From: Virgibacillus ndiopensis
Lineage (GTDB): Bacteria; Bacillota; Bacilli; Bacillales; Amphibacillaceae
Reading direction: 5' to 3'
DNA: 64,000 nt
Assembly: GCF_900187325.1 (NCBI RefSeq)
Contig: NZ_FZMZ01000005.1
Span: 682,001 to 746,000 of the forward strand
Shown here: positions 37,956-45,605 of the stretch, one piece after another
How the letters are laid out: each line of letters opens with the position of its first letter
Position numbering within the stretch: the stretch's first letter is position 1
The notes under the pieces: generated by a model
The model's input: the letters and a program-made list of their open reading frames with translations, nothing else
What the model was told of the DNA's origin: nothing
The model's database searches: none
Program-made: the position numbers and the translations under genes

Positions 37956-38298
37956 ACAAAATGGATTTTTTTTACCTTATGTCCTATTTTTAACAGCAGT
38001 TGTTCTGATCGTTTTAACAACTACTATTAACACTTACAAAAGTGATTTACAAATTACAGATAATCAGCTAAAACAACTAAAAATTGAAACATTGTTTCAA
38101 ATGGGTCGAACTAAATTTAAACAAAACTTTTTTGCAATTGAAACCGATCCCGACAGGAACCAAGTACATTACACCTTCCCTGATGGTAATGTAAGCATCT
38201 CTTATGTCCACTTAATTGATAAAAAATATGAGCTGACCTTTACTATTCATACTAATAAAAAATCATATATTACAACGGATATATTATCTTTAGAATAA
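37927..38298 (+). CDS. comGG: Competence protein ComGG
   Basis: A 123-residue last member of the comG operon, with an N-terminal hydrophobic helix (about 12-30) preceded by NGFFLPYVLF, a degenerate prepilin-type motif. AAGGAG lies before the ATG at 37927, which is inside the end of comGF. Divergent sequence is normal for this gene. Confidence 0.87.
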   Translation: MKNQSFFIAKQNGFFLPYVLFLTAVVLIVLTTTINTYKSDLQITDNQLKQLKIETLFQMGRTKFKQNFFAIETDPDRNQVHYTFPDGNVSISYVHLIDKKYELTFTIHTNKKSYITTDILSLE

Positions 38299-38313
38299 AA
38301 CAATTGAATAAAA

Positions 38314-38331
38314 TTAACTACGTGAGTTAAA
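38314..38331. repeat. Small inverted repeat after comGG
   Basis: TTAACT/AGTTAA around a five-base loop, about 15 bp past the comGG stop, without a T-tract. Weak terminator at best. Confidence 0.3.
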
Positions 38332-38441
38332 CTACGATATGACGAATGAATGTGTATAATTTTTAACAAATAGATCTTTTCACCCACACCAGAAAAATAT
38401 TTACTATAATAAAGATAACAACTATAGTGAGGTGGGTTCAT

Positions 38442-39140
38442 GTGGAAAAGGCATTACAAATCTCAAGCGTTTTAGGCGATCCAACAAGATTTTCTATCTA
38501 CCAGTACATCATTCAAAAACACGATGAAGTTAATGTTAGTGAAATAGCAACTCAATTTGAAATTCACCCAAATGTAGCAAGATTACATCTGTCAAAACTG
38601 GAAGACATAAATATGGTAGTATCCTATTCACAAAAAACTGGAAAAGGCGGAAGACCAAGCAGATTGTATCGACTTTCAGATGAAGTTATTGAATTACATT
38701 TTCCACATCGGGATTATAAATTACTTTCTTCTATAGCTATCGATGCATTCGTCGAATTAGGAGAAGCCGGTAAGCATGCATTATATAATACTGGGAAAAA
38801 ATATGGTTTAAATATTATCAAGCGTGTAGAGTCGGTTCATTTTCCTGAAAATCTTTCCATTGATAAGAAACTACACATTTTAGAGGATACTGGAACAATG
38901 TTAGGTATGTATCCAAAATTCAGTTATAACCAAGAATCAAATAGTATCACTTTCAGTATTAACAATTGTCCCTTTAAAGAAGTGGCTAATCATAATCATA
39001 CGATGGTTTGTAAAATGCACAATGCATTTTTAAAAGGAATGCTTGAAGCACTTTTTAACGATGTTGAATTAATTGTGAAAGAAAATATGTATGAAGGCTG
39101 TTCAAATTGTACGTATGTGGCAAAACTTTCAATTGTTTAG
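38442..39140 (+). CDS. Winged-helix regulator with a C-terminal cysteine cluster
   Basis: The 232 residues have an N-terminal ArsR-like winged helix (about 1-85; GDPTRFSIYQYI, VSEIATQFEIHPNVARLHLSKLE) and a C-terminal domain with four cysteines at about 176, 190, 220 and 223. The layout resembles predicted regulators of the SufR type (COG2345), some of which hold an Fe-S cluster. Start at GTG 38442 behind GAGGTGG. The target genes are not evident; it stands alone between comGG and yqgY. Confidence 0.8.
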   Translation: MEKALQISSVLGDPTRFSIYQYIIQKHDEVNVSEIATQFEIHPNVARLHLSKLEDINMVVSYSQKTGKGGRPSRLYRLSDEVIELHFPHRDYKLLSSIAIDAFVELGEAGKHALYNTGKKYGLNIIKRVESVHFPENLSIDKKLHILEDTGTMLGMYPKFSYNQESNSITFSINNCPFKEVANHNHTMVCKMHNAFLKGMLEALFNDVELIVKENMYEGCSNCTYVAKLSIV

Positions 39141-39224
39141 TAAGATTCATTTACAATATTCATTTCCTCGTTTATAATAACAATGATAAGAAATGATAAG
39201 GTTACCTAGAAGGAGGGGGAAAGC

Positions 39225-39464
39225 ATGGATCGAATGTTTCGAGTGCTTGCTTTTTGGACAGGGATTTTCACAGTAATGTTTTTTATTGGCGATATGCAAA
39301 AAACAGCATTATTATTCCTAGTTCAAACAGCTTTTTTCCTTACAGTAAGTTATTTAAAATTATCTGAGCGCATGTATATGTACTTATTCGGAGCTTATTT
39401 AACAGTATTTATGGTTGGCTTTACATGGTATTCAAACTTTATACTTGTTCCAGGCTTTGAATAA
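39225..39464 (+). CDS. yqgY: DUF2626 family membrane protein YqgY
   Basis: A 79-residue protein with about three hydrophobic segments and the ending TWYSNFILVPGFE. Size, sequence character and position next to yqgX and yqgW match YqgY (DUF2626). AGGAGGGGG precedes the ATG. Function unknown. Confidence 0.88.
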   Translation: MDRMFRVLAFWTGIFTVMFFIGDMQKTALLFLVQTAFFLTVSYLKLSERMYMYLFGAYLTVFMVGFTWYSNFILVPGFE

Positions 39465-39478
39465 TCCAAAAGCGCGAC

Positions 39479-39520
39479 AAAAACCCTGCTTACATAAACT
39501 TTTTTATGCAGGGTTTTTTT
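39479..39520 (+). terminator. Terminator after yqgY
   Basis: AAAAACCCTGC pairs with GCAGGGTTTTT, and inner CATAAA pairs with TTTATG. A T-rich run follows on the plus strand. Confidence 0.8.
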
Positions 39521-39539
39521 ATTTTTTCAGAATACACTA

Positions 39540-39568
39540 TTGACATGTTTATAATATGCATTTATAGT
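39540..39568 (+). promoter_or_regulatory. Strong sigma-A promoter of an unannotated transcript
   Basis: TTGACA (39540-39545) and TATAGT (39563-39568) with an exact 17-bp spacer, lying after the yqgY terminator and pointing at no protein gene. Confidence 0.7.
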
Positions 39569-39575
39569 AATAATA

Positions 39576-39657
39576 GTAGCTTAACTTTTATCCCTAACCA
39601 ACAAAAGAGCAGAGCACATCCCCCCTAAAACCCTTCTTATAAAGAAGGGTTTTTTTA
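39576..39657 (+). ncRNA. Candidate small RNA between yqgY and yqgX
   Basis: A consensus promoter is followed, about 80 nt later, by a stem-loop and T-run, with no ORF between. The transcript would be largely unpaired and contain CCCUAACC and a CAUCCCCCCUAAAACCC tract able to pair with Shine-Dalgarno sequences, the design of trans-acting sRNAs in Firmicutes. No named family is recognised. Ends are estimated from promoter and terminator. Confidence 0.55.
39627..39657. terminator. Bidirectional terminator (sRNA candidate / yqgX)
   Basis: AAAACCCTTC pairs with GAAGGGTTTT over a seven-base loop, with T-runs on both strands. It lies just after the yqgX stop and would end the sRNA candidate. Confidence 0.85.
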
Positions 39658-39659
39658 TA

Positions 39660-40280
39660 TTACTTCACAAAGGGATTATTTCGTTTTTCTTCTCCTATTG
39701 TCGTTTCAGCCCCATGTCCTGGATATACAACATAATTGTCATCTAGTCTATAGAATTCATTTCGAATACTTGCAGCTAATTGACGCATATCCCCTCCAGG
39801 CAAATCAGTTCTCCCAATTCCATGAAGAAATAAAACGTCACCACCTATAATGGACGATTCATCATGTAGAATAAAACTGACGCTTCCAGGAGAATGACCA
39901 GGAGTGTGAACTACTTCAAAAATAAAGGTAGATATACATAACTTCCCGGGCTTTAGTACATGTTCTGCTTTCTTAGTTACAAACGGCTGCCCCATAAACA
40001 ACTTTGAACCATTTAATTCAGAATCTGATAACCAGTCCATCTCATTTTCGTGCAAATATACATTAATATTAAAATGGTTTCGTAATGTATCTACAGCACC
40101 TATATGATCAAAATGAGCGTGAGTTAACAAAATTGCTTGTGGTTTAATGTGTTCATGTTCCAAAAATGACATAATTATCTCTGCATCGCCACCAGGATCT
40201 ATTACAACCGCATTTTTCTCATCATATACGATATAACAATTTGTGCCTATTGGACCAACCGACATTCCTTTTATGTTCAA
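39660..40280 (-). CDS. yqgX: MBL-fold metallo-hydrolase YqgX
   Basis: A glyoxalase II-like metallo-beta-lactamase-fold enzyme. THAHFDHIGA gives the metal motif HxHxDH, with further ligands in HTPGHSPGS, GDVLF and YPGHG. About 206 residues from a TTG start at 40280 behind GGGGG; longer frames lack a site. Substrate unknown, possibly hydroxyacyl thioesters. Confidence 0.92.
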   Translation of the reverse strand: MNIKGMSVGPIGTNCYIVYDEKNAVVIDPGGDAEIIMSFLEHEHIKPQAILLTHAHFDHIGAVDTLRNHFNINVYLHENEMDWLSDSELNGSKLFMGQPFVTKKAEHVLKPGKLCISTFIFEVVHTPGHSPGSVSFILHDESSIIGGDVLFLHGIGRTDLPGGDMRQLAASIRNEFYRLDDNYVVYPGHGAETTIGEEKRNNPFVK

Positions 40281-40451
40281 GTAAAAAACCCCCATATCAT
40301 TTAGTAATAAATTGTTCATAAAATCATATTGAACACGCTCGACAAAACCATTTTAATGCTATAAAATAATAAATAGTAATGTTTAGTTACATAATAATAT
40401 AAATGCAATTCCTATATCAACAGTGGAATACGTTAAGGAGGAAACAAAAGT

Positions 40452-40622
40452 ATGAGAATAGTACTAGCAATTTTATTACTGATTGTTGCATTGTTATCTG
40501 TGATTTCTGTAATTCGTCAACTTAAATTAAAAAATATGTTTGCATTAGGTTTTTCAGCTGTTTCTGCATTAGCATTTGGATTTTTCTCGATTGCTACTCT
40601 AATATACGAAATCACTGGTTGA
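40452..40622 (+). CDS. yqgW: DUF2759 family small membrane protein YqgW
   Basis: A 56-residue protein with two hydrophobic segments (about 2-19 and 30-52), reading MRIVLAILLLIVALLSVI at the start. AAGGAGG lies nine bases before the ATG, and a terminator follows closely. Size, topology and position opposite yqgX match B. subtilis YqgW (DUF2759). Function unknown. Confidence 0.85.
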   Translation: MRIVLAILLLIVALLSVISVIRQLKLKNMFALGFSAVSALAFGFFSIATLIYEITG

Positions 40623-40638
40623 CCTAAACAATGACTGA

Positions 40639-40670
40639 AAAAAAGCTAACTCTTAAAGGTTAGCTTTTTT
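40639..40670. terminator. Bidirectional terminator after yqgW
   Basis: A 12-bp AAAAAAGCTAAC stem with its exact complement, 16 bp past the yqgW stop. Confidence 0.85.
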
Positions 40671-40685
40671 AATTTAATTTAATTT

Positions 40686-40714
40686 TAAAGGCTGTTTCAA
40701 TAGAATCAGCCTTT
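40686..40714 (-). terminator. Hairpin after the LTA-synthase-like gene
   Basis: AAAGGCTG pairs with CAGCCTTT across a loop, just past the stop codon; only a mixed A/T tract follows on the minus strand. Confidence 0.5.
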
Positions 40715-40720
40715 AATACA

Positions 40721-42610
40721 TTATTTACTTTTACTAAAATCAACAAATCTGAACAGGTCACCATATACAATGTCATCAGAATATCCAAGTTCTTTGGCTA
40801 CCTTTTCTTCAATTGGTGCACATGGATTTTCAGTTTCTTTTCCTGCACTTTGCTCAACAGGTTCCCCTGTCTCACGATTGTAGCATATACCACTTGTTGA
40901 AATATATTTATCACTGATATAGTCACCATTTCTTAAAGCGACATAACCTTTACGGTCTTCAGAGAATAAATCATTACCAAAATAAATGTCATCAGTAGTT
41001 TCAATACCGAGTAAATGCAACAATGTCGGTTTAATATCAATTTGACCTGATACTTCGGACATTACCTTACCTTTTCCATTGCCAGGAATATGAATAAAGA
41101 ATGGTACACGTTGTAATTGTACATGATCATACGGTGTTATTTCTTCTTTCCCTAAATAATTACTCATTGCTTTATTATGATTTTCACTTATTCCATAGTG
41201 ATCTCCCATAATTACAATAATGGAATCCTCGTATATACCAGCTTCTTTTAACCGATTAAAAAATTGTTCTATTGATTCATCCATATACCTTACAGTTGGA
41301 AAATAATTATTTAAGGTATTTGAATTTGAATCATATGGCTCAATCGAACGATCTTCTTTACTTAGATCAAACGGAAAATGGTTTGTTAAGGTAATAAACT
41401 TAGTATAAAAAGGTTGTTCAATTGTTTGTAAATACTTAATCGACTGATCAAAAAACGGTTTATCCTTTAACCCCCATCCAATTGAATTCTCTTTTGTTAC
41501 CTCATACGCTTCTTCTCCATAAAAATGATCGAATCCTAAACTTCCATACATCTGATCTCTGTTCCAAAAGCTCTTATTATTTGCGTGAAACGAAGCAGTA
41601 TAATAACCTTGTTCATTTAACATTTCCGGAAGTGCATGATATTCGTTTTGACCATGTGTGAAAAATACGGCACCCCTTGACAATGGATATAGAGAATTAG
41701 CTGTTAAAAACTCAGAATCTGATGTTTTACCTTGCATTGTTTGATGATAAAAATTTTCAAAGTAATACGTATCATTATCTTCAACTAGACTATTTAAAAA
41801 TGGTGTAATCTCTTCCCCATTTACCTCATTATTAATGGTAAAGCCTTGAAGGGATTCTGCAGAAATAAAAATGACGTTTTTACCTTTTGCCGCACCAAAT
41901 AAATCTGATTTTTCTTTACTTTGAATTCCATCAATATATTTTTTTATCTCAGGTAATTCGGTTCCATCTGCAAATACACGTTGTGTTTTAACTTTAGAAT
42001 GTACAGCAATATCGTAAATATGATAGTTGAATAACCCAATATTTTTCACAAGATATTCTCTATCAAATGCACGTGTGAAAAGTTGAGGTCTTTCCATTTC
42101 AGCCAAGAAAAAGTTACCCGCAATTAACACAAATGACATTGCAAGTGCAAAAACTTTACCACTTCTTGGGTAACTAACTGTCATTGCATCTTGTTTTTTC
42201 TTACTTAGATACCAAATTATAGCCACATCAGCAAAAAATAGAATGTCGTACACTTTTAACAGCGTCAGAATACTTGATCCCAAGTCACCCATATTACTCG
42301 CTTGAAATAATTGTGGAATCGTAATAAAGTCTGTAAAAGAACGATAGAATACTAGATTAAAATATAAGATGATTGTCCCAATTAATGCAGTATATCGCAA
42401 AAATTTCATTTGTCGTGATTTTTTCTTGAACCAAACACTTAAGGCAAAAACTAAAAATGCCGACACGAATGGATTAATTAACAAAATTAATTCTTGCATC
42501 GAATTATCTAATTCAATACTAAACATAAAGCGGTATATAATATATGTTTTTACGCCAAACAACAAAGTAGCAATTATATATAATGGGATTTTAGTCTGTT
42601 TTATGTTCAT
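40721..42610 (-). CDS. yqgS: LTA synthase family protein (YqgS-like)
   Basis: The protein has 629 residues: five N-terminal transmembrane helices (about 10-185) then an extracellular sulfatase-fold domain. Metal and active-site features are ISAESLQ (Glu), the nucleophile Thr in GKTSDSEF, and IVIMGDHYG. It would polymerise or prime glycerol phosphate of lipoteichoic acid from phosphatidylglycerol. Position near yqgQ points to YqgS, a minor LtaS paralogue in B. subtilis; whether it is the main LtaS here cannot be told. Confidence 0.9.
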   Translation of the reverse strand: MNIKQTKIPLYIIATLLFGVKTYIIYRFMFSIELDNSMQELILLINPFVSAFLVFALSVWFKKKSRQMKFLRYTALIGTIILYFNLVFYRSFTDFITIPQLFQASNMGDLGSSILTLLKVYDILFFADVAIIWYLSKKKQDAMTVSYPRSGKVFALAMSFVLIAGNFFLAEMERPQLFTRAFDREYLVKNIGLFNYHIYDIAVHSKVKTQRVFADGTELPEIKKYIDGIQSKEKSDLFGAAKGKNVIFISAESLQGFTINNEVNGEEITPFLNSLVEDNDTYYFENFYHQTMQGKTSDSEFLTANSLYPLSRGAVFFTHGQNEYHALPEMLNEQGYYTASFHANNKSFWNRDQMYGSLGFDHFYGEEAYEVTKENSIGWGLKDKPFFDQSIKYLQTIEQPFYTKFITLTNHFPFDLSKEDRSIEPYDSNSNTLNNYFPTVRYMDESIEQFFNRLKEAGIYEDSIIVIMGDHYGISENHNKAMSNYLGKEEITPYDHVQLQRVPFFIHIPGNGKGKVMSEVSGQIDIKPTLLHLLGIETTDDIYFGNDLFSEDRKGYVALRNGDYISDKYISTSGICYNRETGEPVEQSAGKETENPCAPIEEKVAKELGYSDDIVYGDLFRFVDFSKSK

Positions 42611-42770
42611 CATCCGTTCCTCCTAACTTAAAACATCTTTTCCAAAGTTTTTCTCTTTCTAAATATCATTCACTATTTCTGACTACTAATAAACCTGCTC
42701 TCTCTATCTATATGACGTTTTAACAAGAATAAAAGTTTCATATAATCATATTTTTTTTAATAAACATCCC

Positions 42771-42817
42771 TTCATATATATTAAAGTATATTTATGATAT
42801 GCCTTAATATATATGAA
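42771..42817. repeat. AT-rich inverted repeat after yqgQ
   Basis: TTCATATATATTAA and its exact complement flank a 19-nt centre. It lies downstream of yqgQ and could terminate its transcript, although the following T-tract is broken. Confidence 0.45.
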
Positions 42818-42841
42818 TAAAAACTTCTAATGCTTCTAATT

Positions 42842-43042
42842 TTACTTGTTGCCTTGCAATTGTACAGCTTCTTTTCTTAGAAGCAAAATTGCCTTTGAAT
42901 ATTCCTCTGGACCTATGAGGTGAGACTCGTACAATTCCTTTACTTCCATTTCCATTAATTCCAACTCAGCAATCCGATCACCAATATAAATAAATGTTCC
43001 AAATTTTTTTAATAATTGTTGGACATCATAAACTGTTTTCAT
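42842..43042 (-). CDS. yqgQ: YqgQ family protein (DUF910)
   Basis: A 66-residue helical protein beginning MKTVYDVQQLLKKFGTFIYIGDR, recognisable as YqgQ, a small protein proposed to bind single-stranded nucleic acid. The ATG at 43042 is four codons inside the open frame and fits homologues. In B. subtilis glcK follows it; here no glcK is present. Confidence 0.9.
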   Translation of the reverse strand: MKTVYDVQQLLKKFGTFIYIGDRIAELELMEMEVKELYESHLIGPEEYSKAILLLRKEAVQLQGNK

Positions 43043-43124
43043 ATAAATCACCAATTATTATTATATCAAAGGAAGCGTATGAAGGGAATAATGAGTTGGC
43101 CCAAAATTTAGAATCCAGATCGGC

Positions 43125-44582
43125 TCAGCGATCTGGATCTCTTGGGTGTAAAAATGCTGGTCTCCTGTTTTTAAGTGGAATCGGGGATCGAATAAGGATA
43201 TCTCGAAACGCACGAAATGAGAATGGCATAAATGGCCAAAAATATGCTGTATGATACGATGTCATTCTAGTTAGGAATAATATCCAAACCGTAATACCGA
43301 CTACATATCCAATAACACCAAACGAAGCTGTTATAATCAACAATAACATTCGAACAATTCGATTAGCTAAACTTAGCTCATAGCTTGGTGTAGCAAATGT
43401 TCCAACTGCTGCTACCGATAAATATAAAACTACTTCATTTGAAAATAAACCCACTTCTACAGCAACCTGTCCAATTAAAATTGCTGCAACCAAACCTAAT
43501 GCTGTGGCCAGGGAAGAAGGGGTGTGAATGGCAGCCATCCTAAGTATATCTATACCAATCTCCGCAATAAGAAATTGTACAATTAACGGGATTACCCCTT
43601 CCTCAGCCGGGCCTATAAAATACAATCCGTTTGGTAATAAATCCGGATTTGAGGAAAACAAATAATAAAGTGGCAATATAAAAATAGAAGCCATCACTGC
43701 GACAAAACGTACTAGGCGGAGATACGCACCTATTAATGGCTTTTGACGATATTCTTCCGCATGCTGTAAATGATGCCAGTATGTTGCTGGAGTTATCATC
43801 ACACTTGGTGAACCATCAATAATAATCAATACATGTCCCTCGTATATATGTGCCGCAGCTGTGTCTGGCCTTTCCGTATATCGTACCGTTGGATATGGAT
43901 TCCAGTGCCTGCCACTAATGAATTCCTCAATGGTTTTTTCAGCCATTGGAAGCCCATCAGTATCAATTTTTTTTAATACATCTTTTAATTCCGAAACACG
44001 ATCAGGATCAGCAATATCTTCTAAATAACATATACATATATCGGTTTCTGATCTTCTTCCTATTTGAAGGTATTCCATCCTTAATGAACGATCACGAACC
44101 CTTCTTCTCGTTAATGCGGTATTGAAGACAATTGTTTCAACATATCCATCTCTCGAACCCCGTACCACCCGTTCCAAGTCTGGTTCTGCTGGAGCACGAA
44201 CGGGATAGGTTCGAGCATCAATCATAATTATTTCATCGGTACCTTCTACCAGCAATGCTACGGGGCCAGCAAGAACTTGATCCGATGCTTTATTTAAATC
44301 CGTTTGCTTACCAATTTCTATGTAAGGAATATAGGTTTTAAACAATTTTGTTAACGGATCTGGCTCCAGTTGTTCCGGTTCAAGCTTTGCTAAAAGTTTC
44401 ATAATATAGTGCATAATATCATCTTTAGCAAAGCCATCAATCATAAACATAGCCATTTTGCGCCCAGCATATTCTAAGTCTAAATTAATAACATCAAAAC
44501 TTTTATCGACAGCTAGTCTATCTTTCATGTATTCAACATTTTTATCGTACGAAGAAAACAAAGGTTTTTTCTCTTTATTCAT
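43125..44582 (-). CDS. spoVAF: GerA-family spore germination protein, SpoVAF-like
   Basis: The 485 residues have the GerA-family A-subunit layout: an N-terminal soluble domain (about 1-265, with ARTYPVRAPAEPDLERVVRGSRDG and TALTRRRVRDRSLRMEY) and five or six membrane segments after 275, ending RPAFLHPRDPDR. The N-terminal part (SFDVINLDLEYAGRK) resembles SpoVAF rather than nutrient receptors, and no B or C partner genes adjoin it. SpoVAF works with YqhR/FigP; yqhR lies at 20 kb. Start at ATG 44582 behind AGGTGA. Confidence 0.85.
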   Translation of the reverse strand: MNKEKKPLFSSYDKNVEYMKDRLAVDKSFDVINLDLEYAGRKMAMFMIDGFAKDDIMHYIMKLLAKLEPEQLEPDPLTKLFKTYIPYIEIGKQTDLNKASDQVLAGPVALLVEGTDEIIMIDARTYPVRAPAEPDLERVVRGSRDGYVETIVFNTALTRRRVRDRSLRMEYLQIGRRSETDICICYLEDIADPDRVSELKDVLKKIDTDGLPMAEKTIEEFISGRHWNPYPTVRYTERPDTAAAHIYEGHVLIIIDGSPSVMITPATYWHHLQHAEEYRQKPLIGAYLRLVRFVAVMASIFILPLYYLFSSNPDLLPNGLYFIGPAEEGVIPLIVQFLIAEIGIDILRMAAIHTPSSLATALGLVAAILIGQVAVEVGLFSNEVVLYLSVAAVGTFATPSYELSLANRIVRMLLLIITASFGVIGYVVGITVWILFLTRMTSYHTAYFWPFMPFSFRAFRDILIRSPIPLKNRRPAFLHPRDPDR

Positions 44583-44710
44583 TATCGTCACCTGTTATTT
44601 CGACTTGTATACAAAAATAGTTTGTTCGAGTAGCATGAAATCTATTCATAAAGACTTGTATACTGTCATAAATCTTAATTAAGTCGAGATTTAAAAAGGA
44701 TGGACAAATA

Positions 44711-45562
44711 ATGAATAAAAAATTATTCATTTTTATACTTATAACATTTGTAGTACTAGCTGGATTTTTTTATATAGGGAAATTAAGTTCTGTTCCTGCT
44801 ATAACATACTTTCCTATTGATCAAGAAACTACCTTCGTCGATACAACTACAAATATAGAATTCTATTCACAGCAAGGCAACAACTCCTATGATATTTCGT
44901 GGACAAGTAATTCCAAAAGCGATAAAAAAGTTTATTTAAGACAGGACGCTTCTTTACTATTTGACAACGGAAGACTAAAAGGAGTATTAAGTAAATGGAA
45001 GCAAAACGAGGATACAATTCAATTAAATCAGAAACTTTCAAATGAAGACAGCAGCTACTTTCAGGCAATTTCCTTTCATCACGGGGAAGTTCATTACCCT
45101 GACGACAAAATTAAAAGTATCCACCAAATGTCATATGATGAATTGTACGTAGTTGATTCACCTACCACACCGCTTGAATCGTTTAAAATACCTAAAAGCG
45201 AATTTGAAACTGAATGGAAGAACCTATTAGACCTTACAACAAAACAGCAATTGATTTACCACTGGAACAAGCTTATGAATCACTTTGACATAAACAAAGA
45301 AGATTATATCACGATTCCATTAACAAATTTATACAAATATAACGAGGAAAATTTGCCTAATATGACGGCTGAACAAACAGATCAAATCATTGGTCAGTTA
45401 TGGGAAGGACTATATAAAAACTACATTTTGCCAGCTACATCGCCAGCTGATAATAAATTATCAAGTTATATTCCAATTGTTTTGTTTGATAAAAAGAATA
45501 CACATTTACTGGTTTTATATGAAGTAAATGGTAAAAAAGAACGACTTATCCAACAATATTGA
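44711..45562 (+). CDS. Hypothetical membrane-anchored extracellular protein
   Basis: A 283-residue protein with an N-terminal membrane helix (about 5-22) and no lipobox, so it is probably anchored with a large external domain. It is rich in Ser, Asn, Lys and Tyr. No domain is recognised. AAAAGGATGG precedes the ATG. It is transcribed alone, divergently from the spoVAF-like gene and convergently with gluP. A sporulation link is only suggested by its neighbour. Confidence 0.75.
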   Translation: MNKKLFIFILITFVVLAGFFYIGKLSSVPAITYFPIDQETTFVDTTTNIEFYSQQGNNSYDISWTSNSKSDKKVYLRQDASLLFDNGRLKGVLSKWKQNEDTIQLNQKLSNEDSSYFQAISFHHGEVHYPDDKIKSIHQMSYDELYVVDSPTTPLESFKIPKSEFETEWKNLLDLTTKQQLIYHWNKLMNHFDINKEDYITIPLTNLYKYNEENLPNMTAEQTDQIIGQLWEGLYKNYILPATSPADNKLSSYIPIVLFDKKNTHLLVLYEVNGKKERLIQQY

Positions 45563-45596
45563 GTCTGTCTCATTTGAAAGCAAGAACAACAGACTC
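45561..45596. terminator. Hairpin after the hypothetical gene
   Basis: GAGTCTGT pairs with ACAGACTC across a 20-nt loop, starting at the stop codon. T-tract weak. Confidence 0.4.
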
Positions 45597-45605
45597 GATC
45601 TTGGT

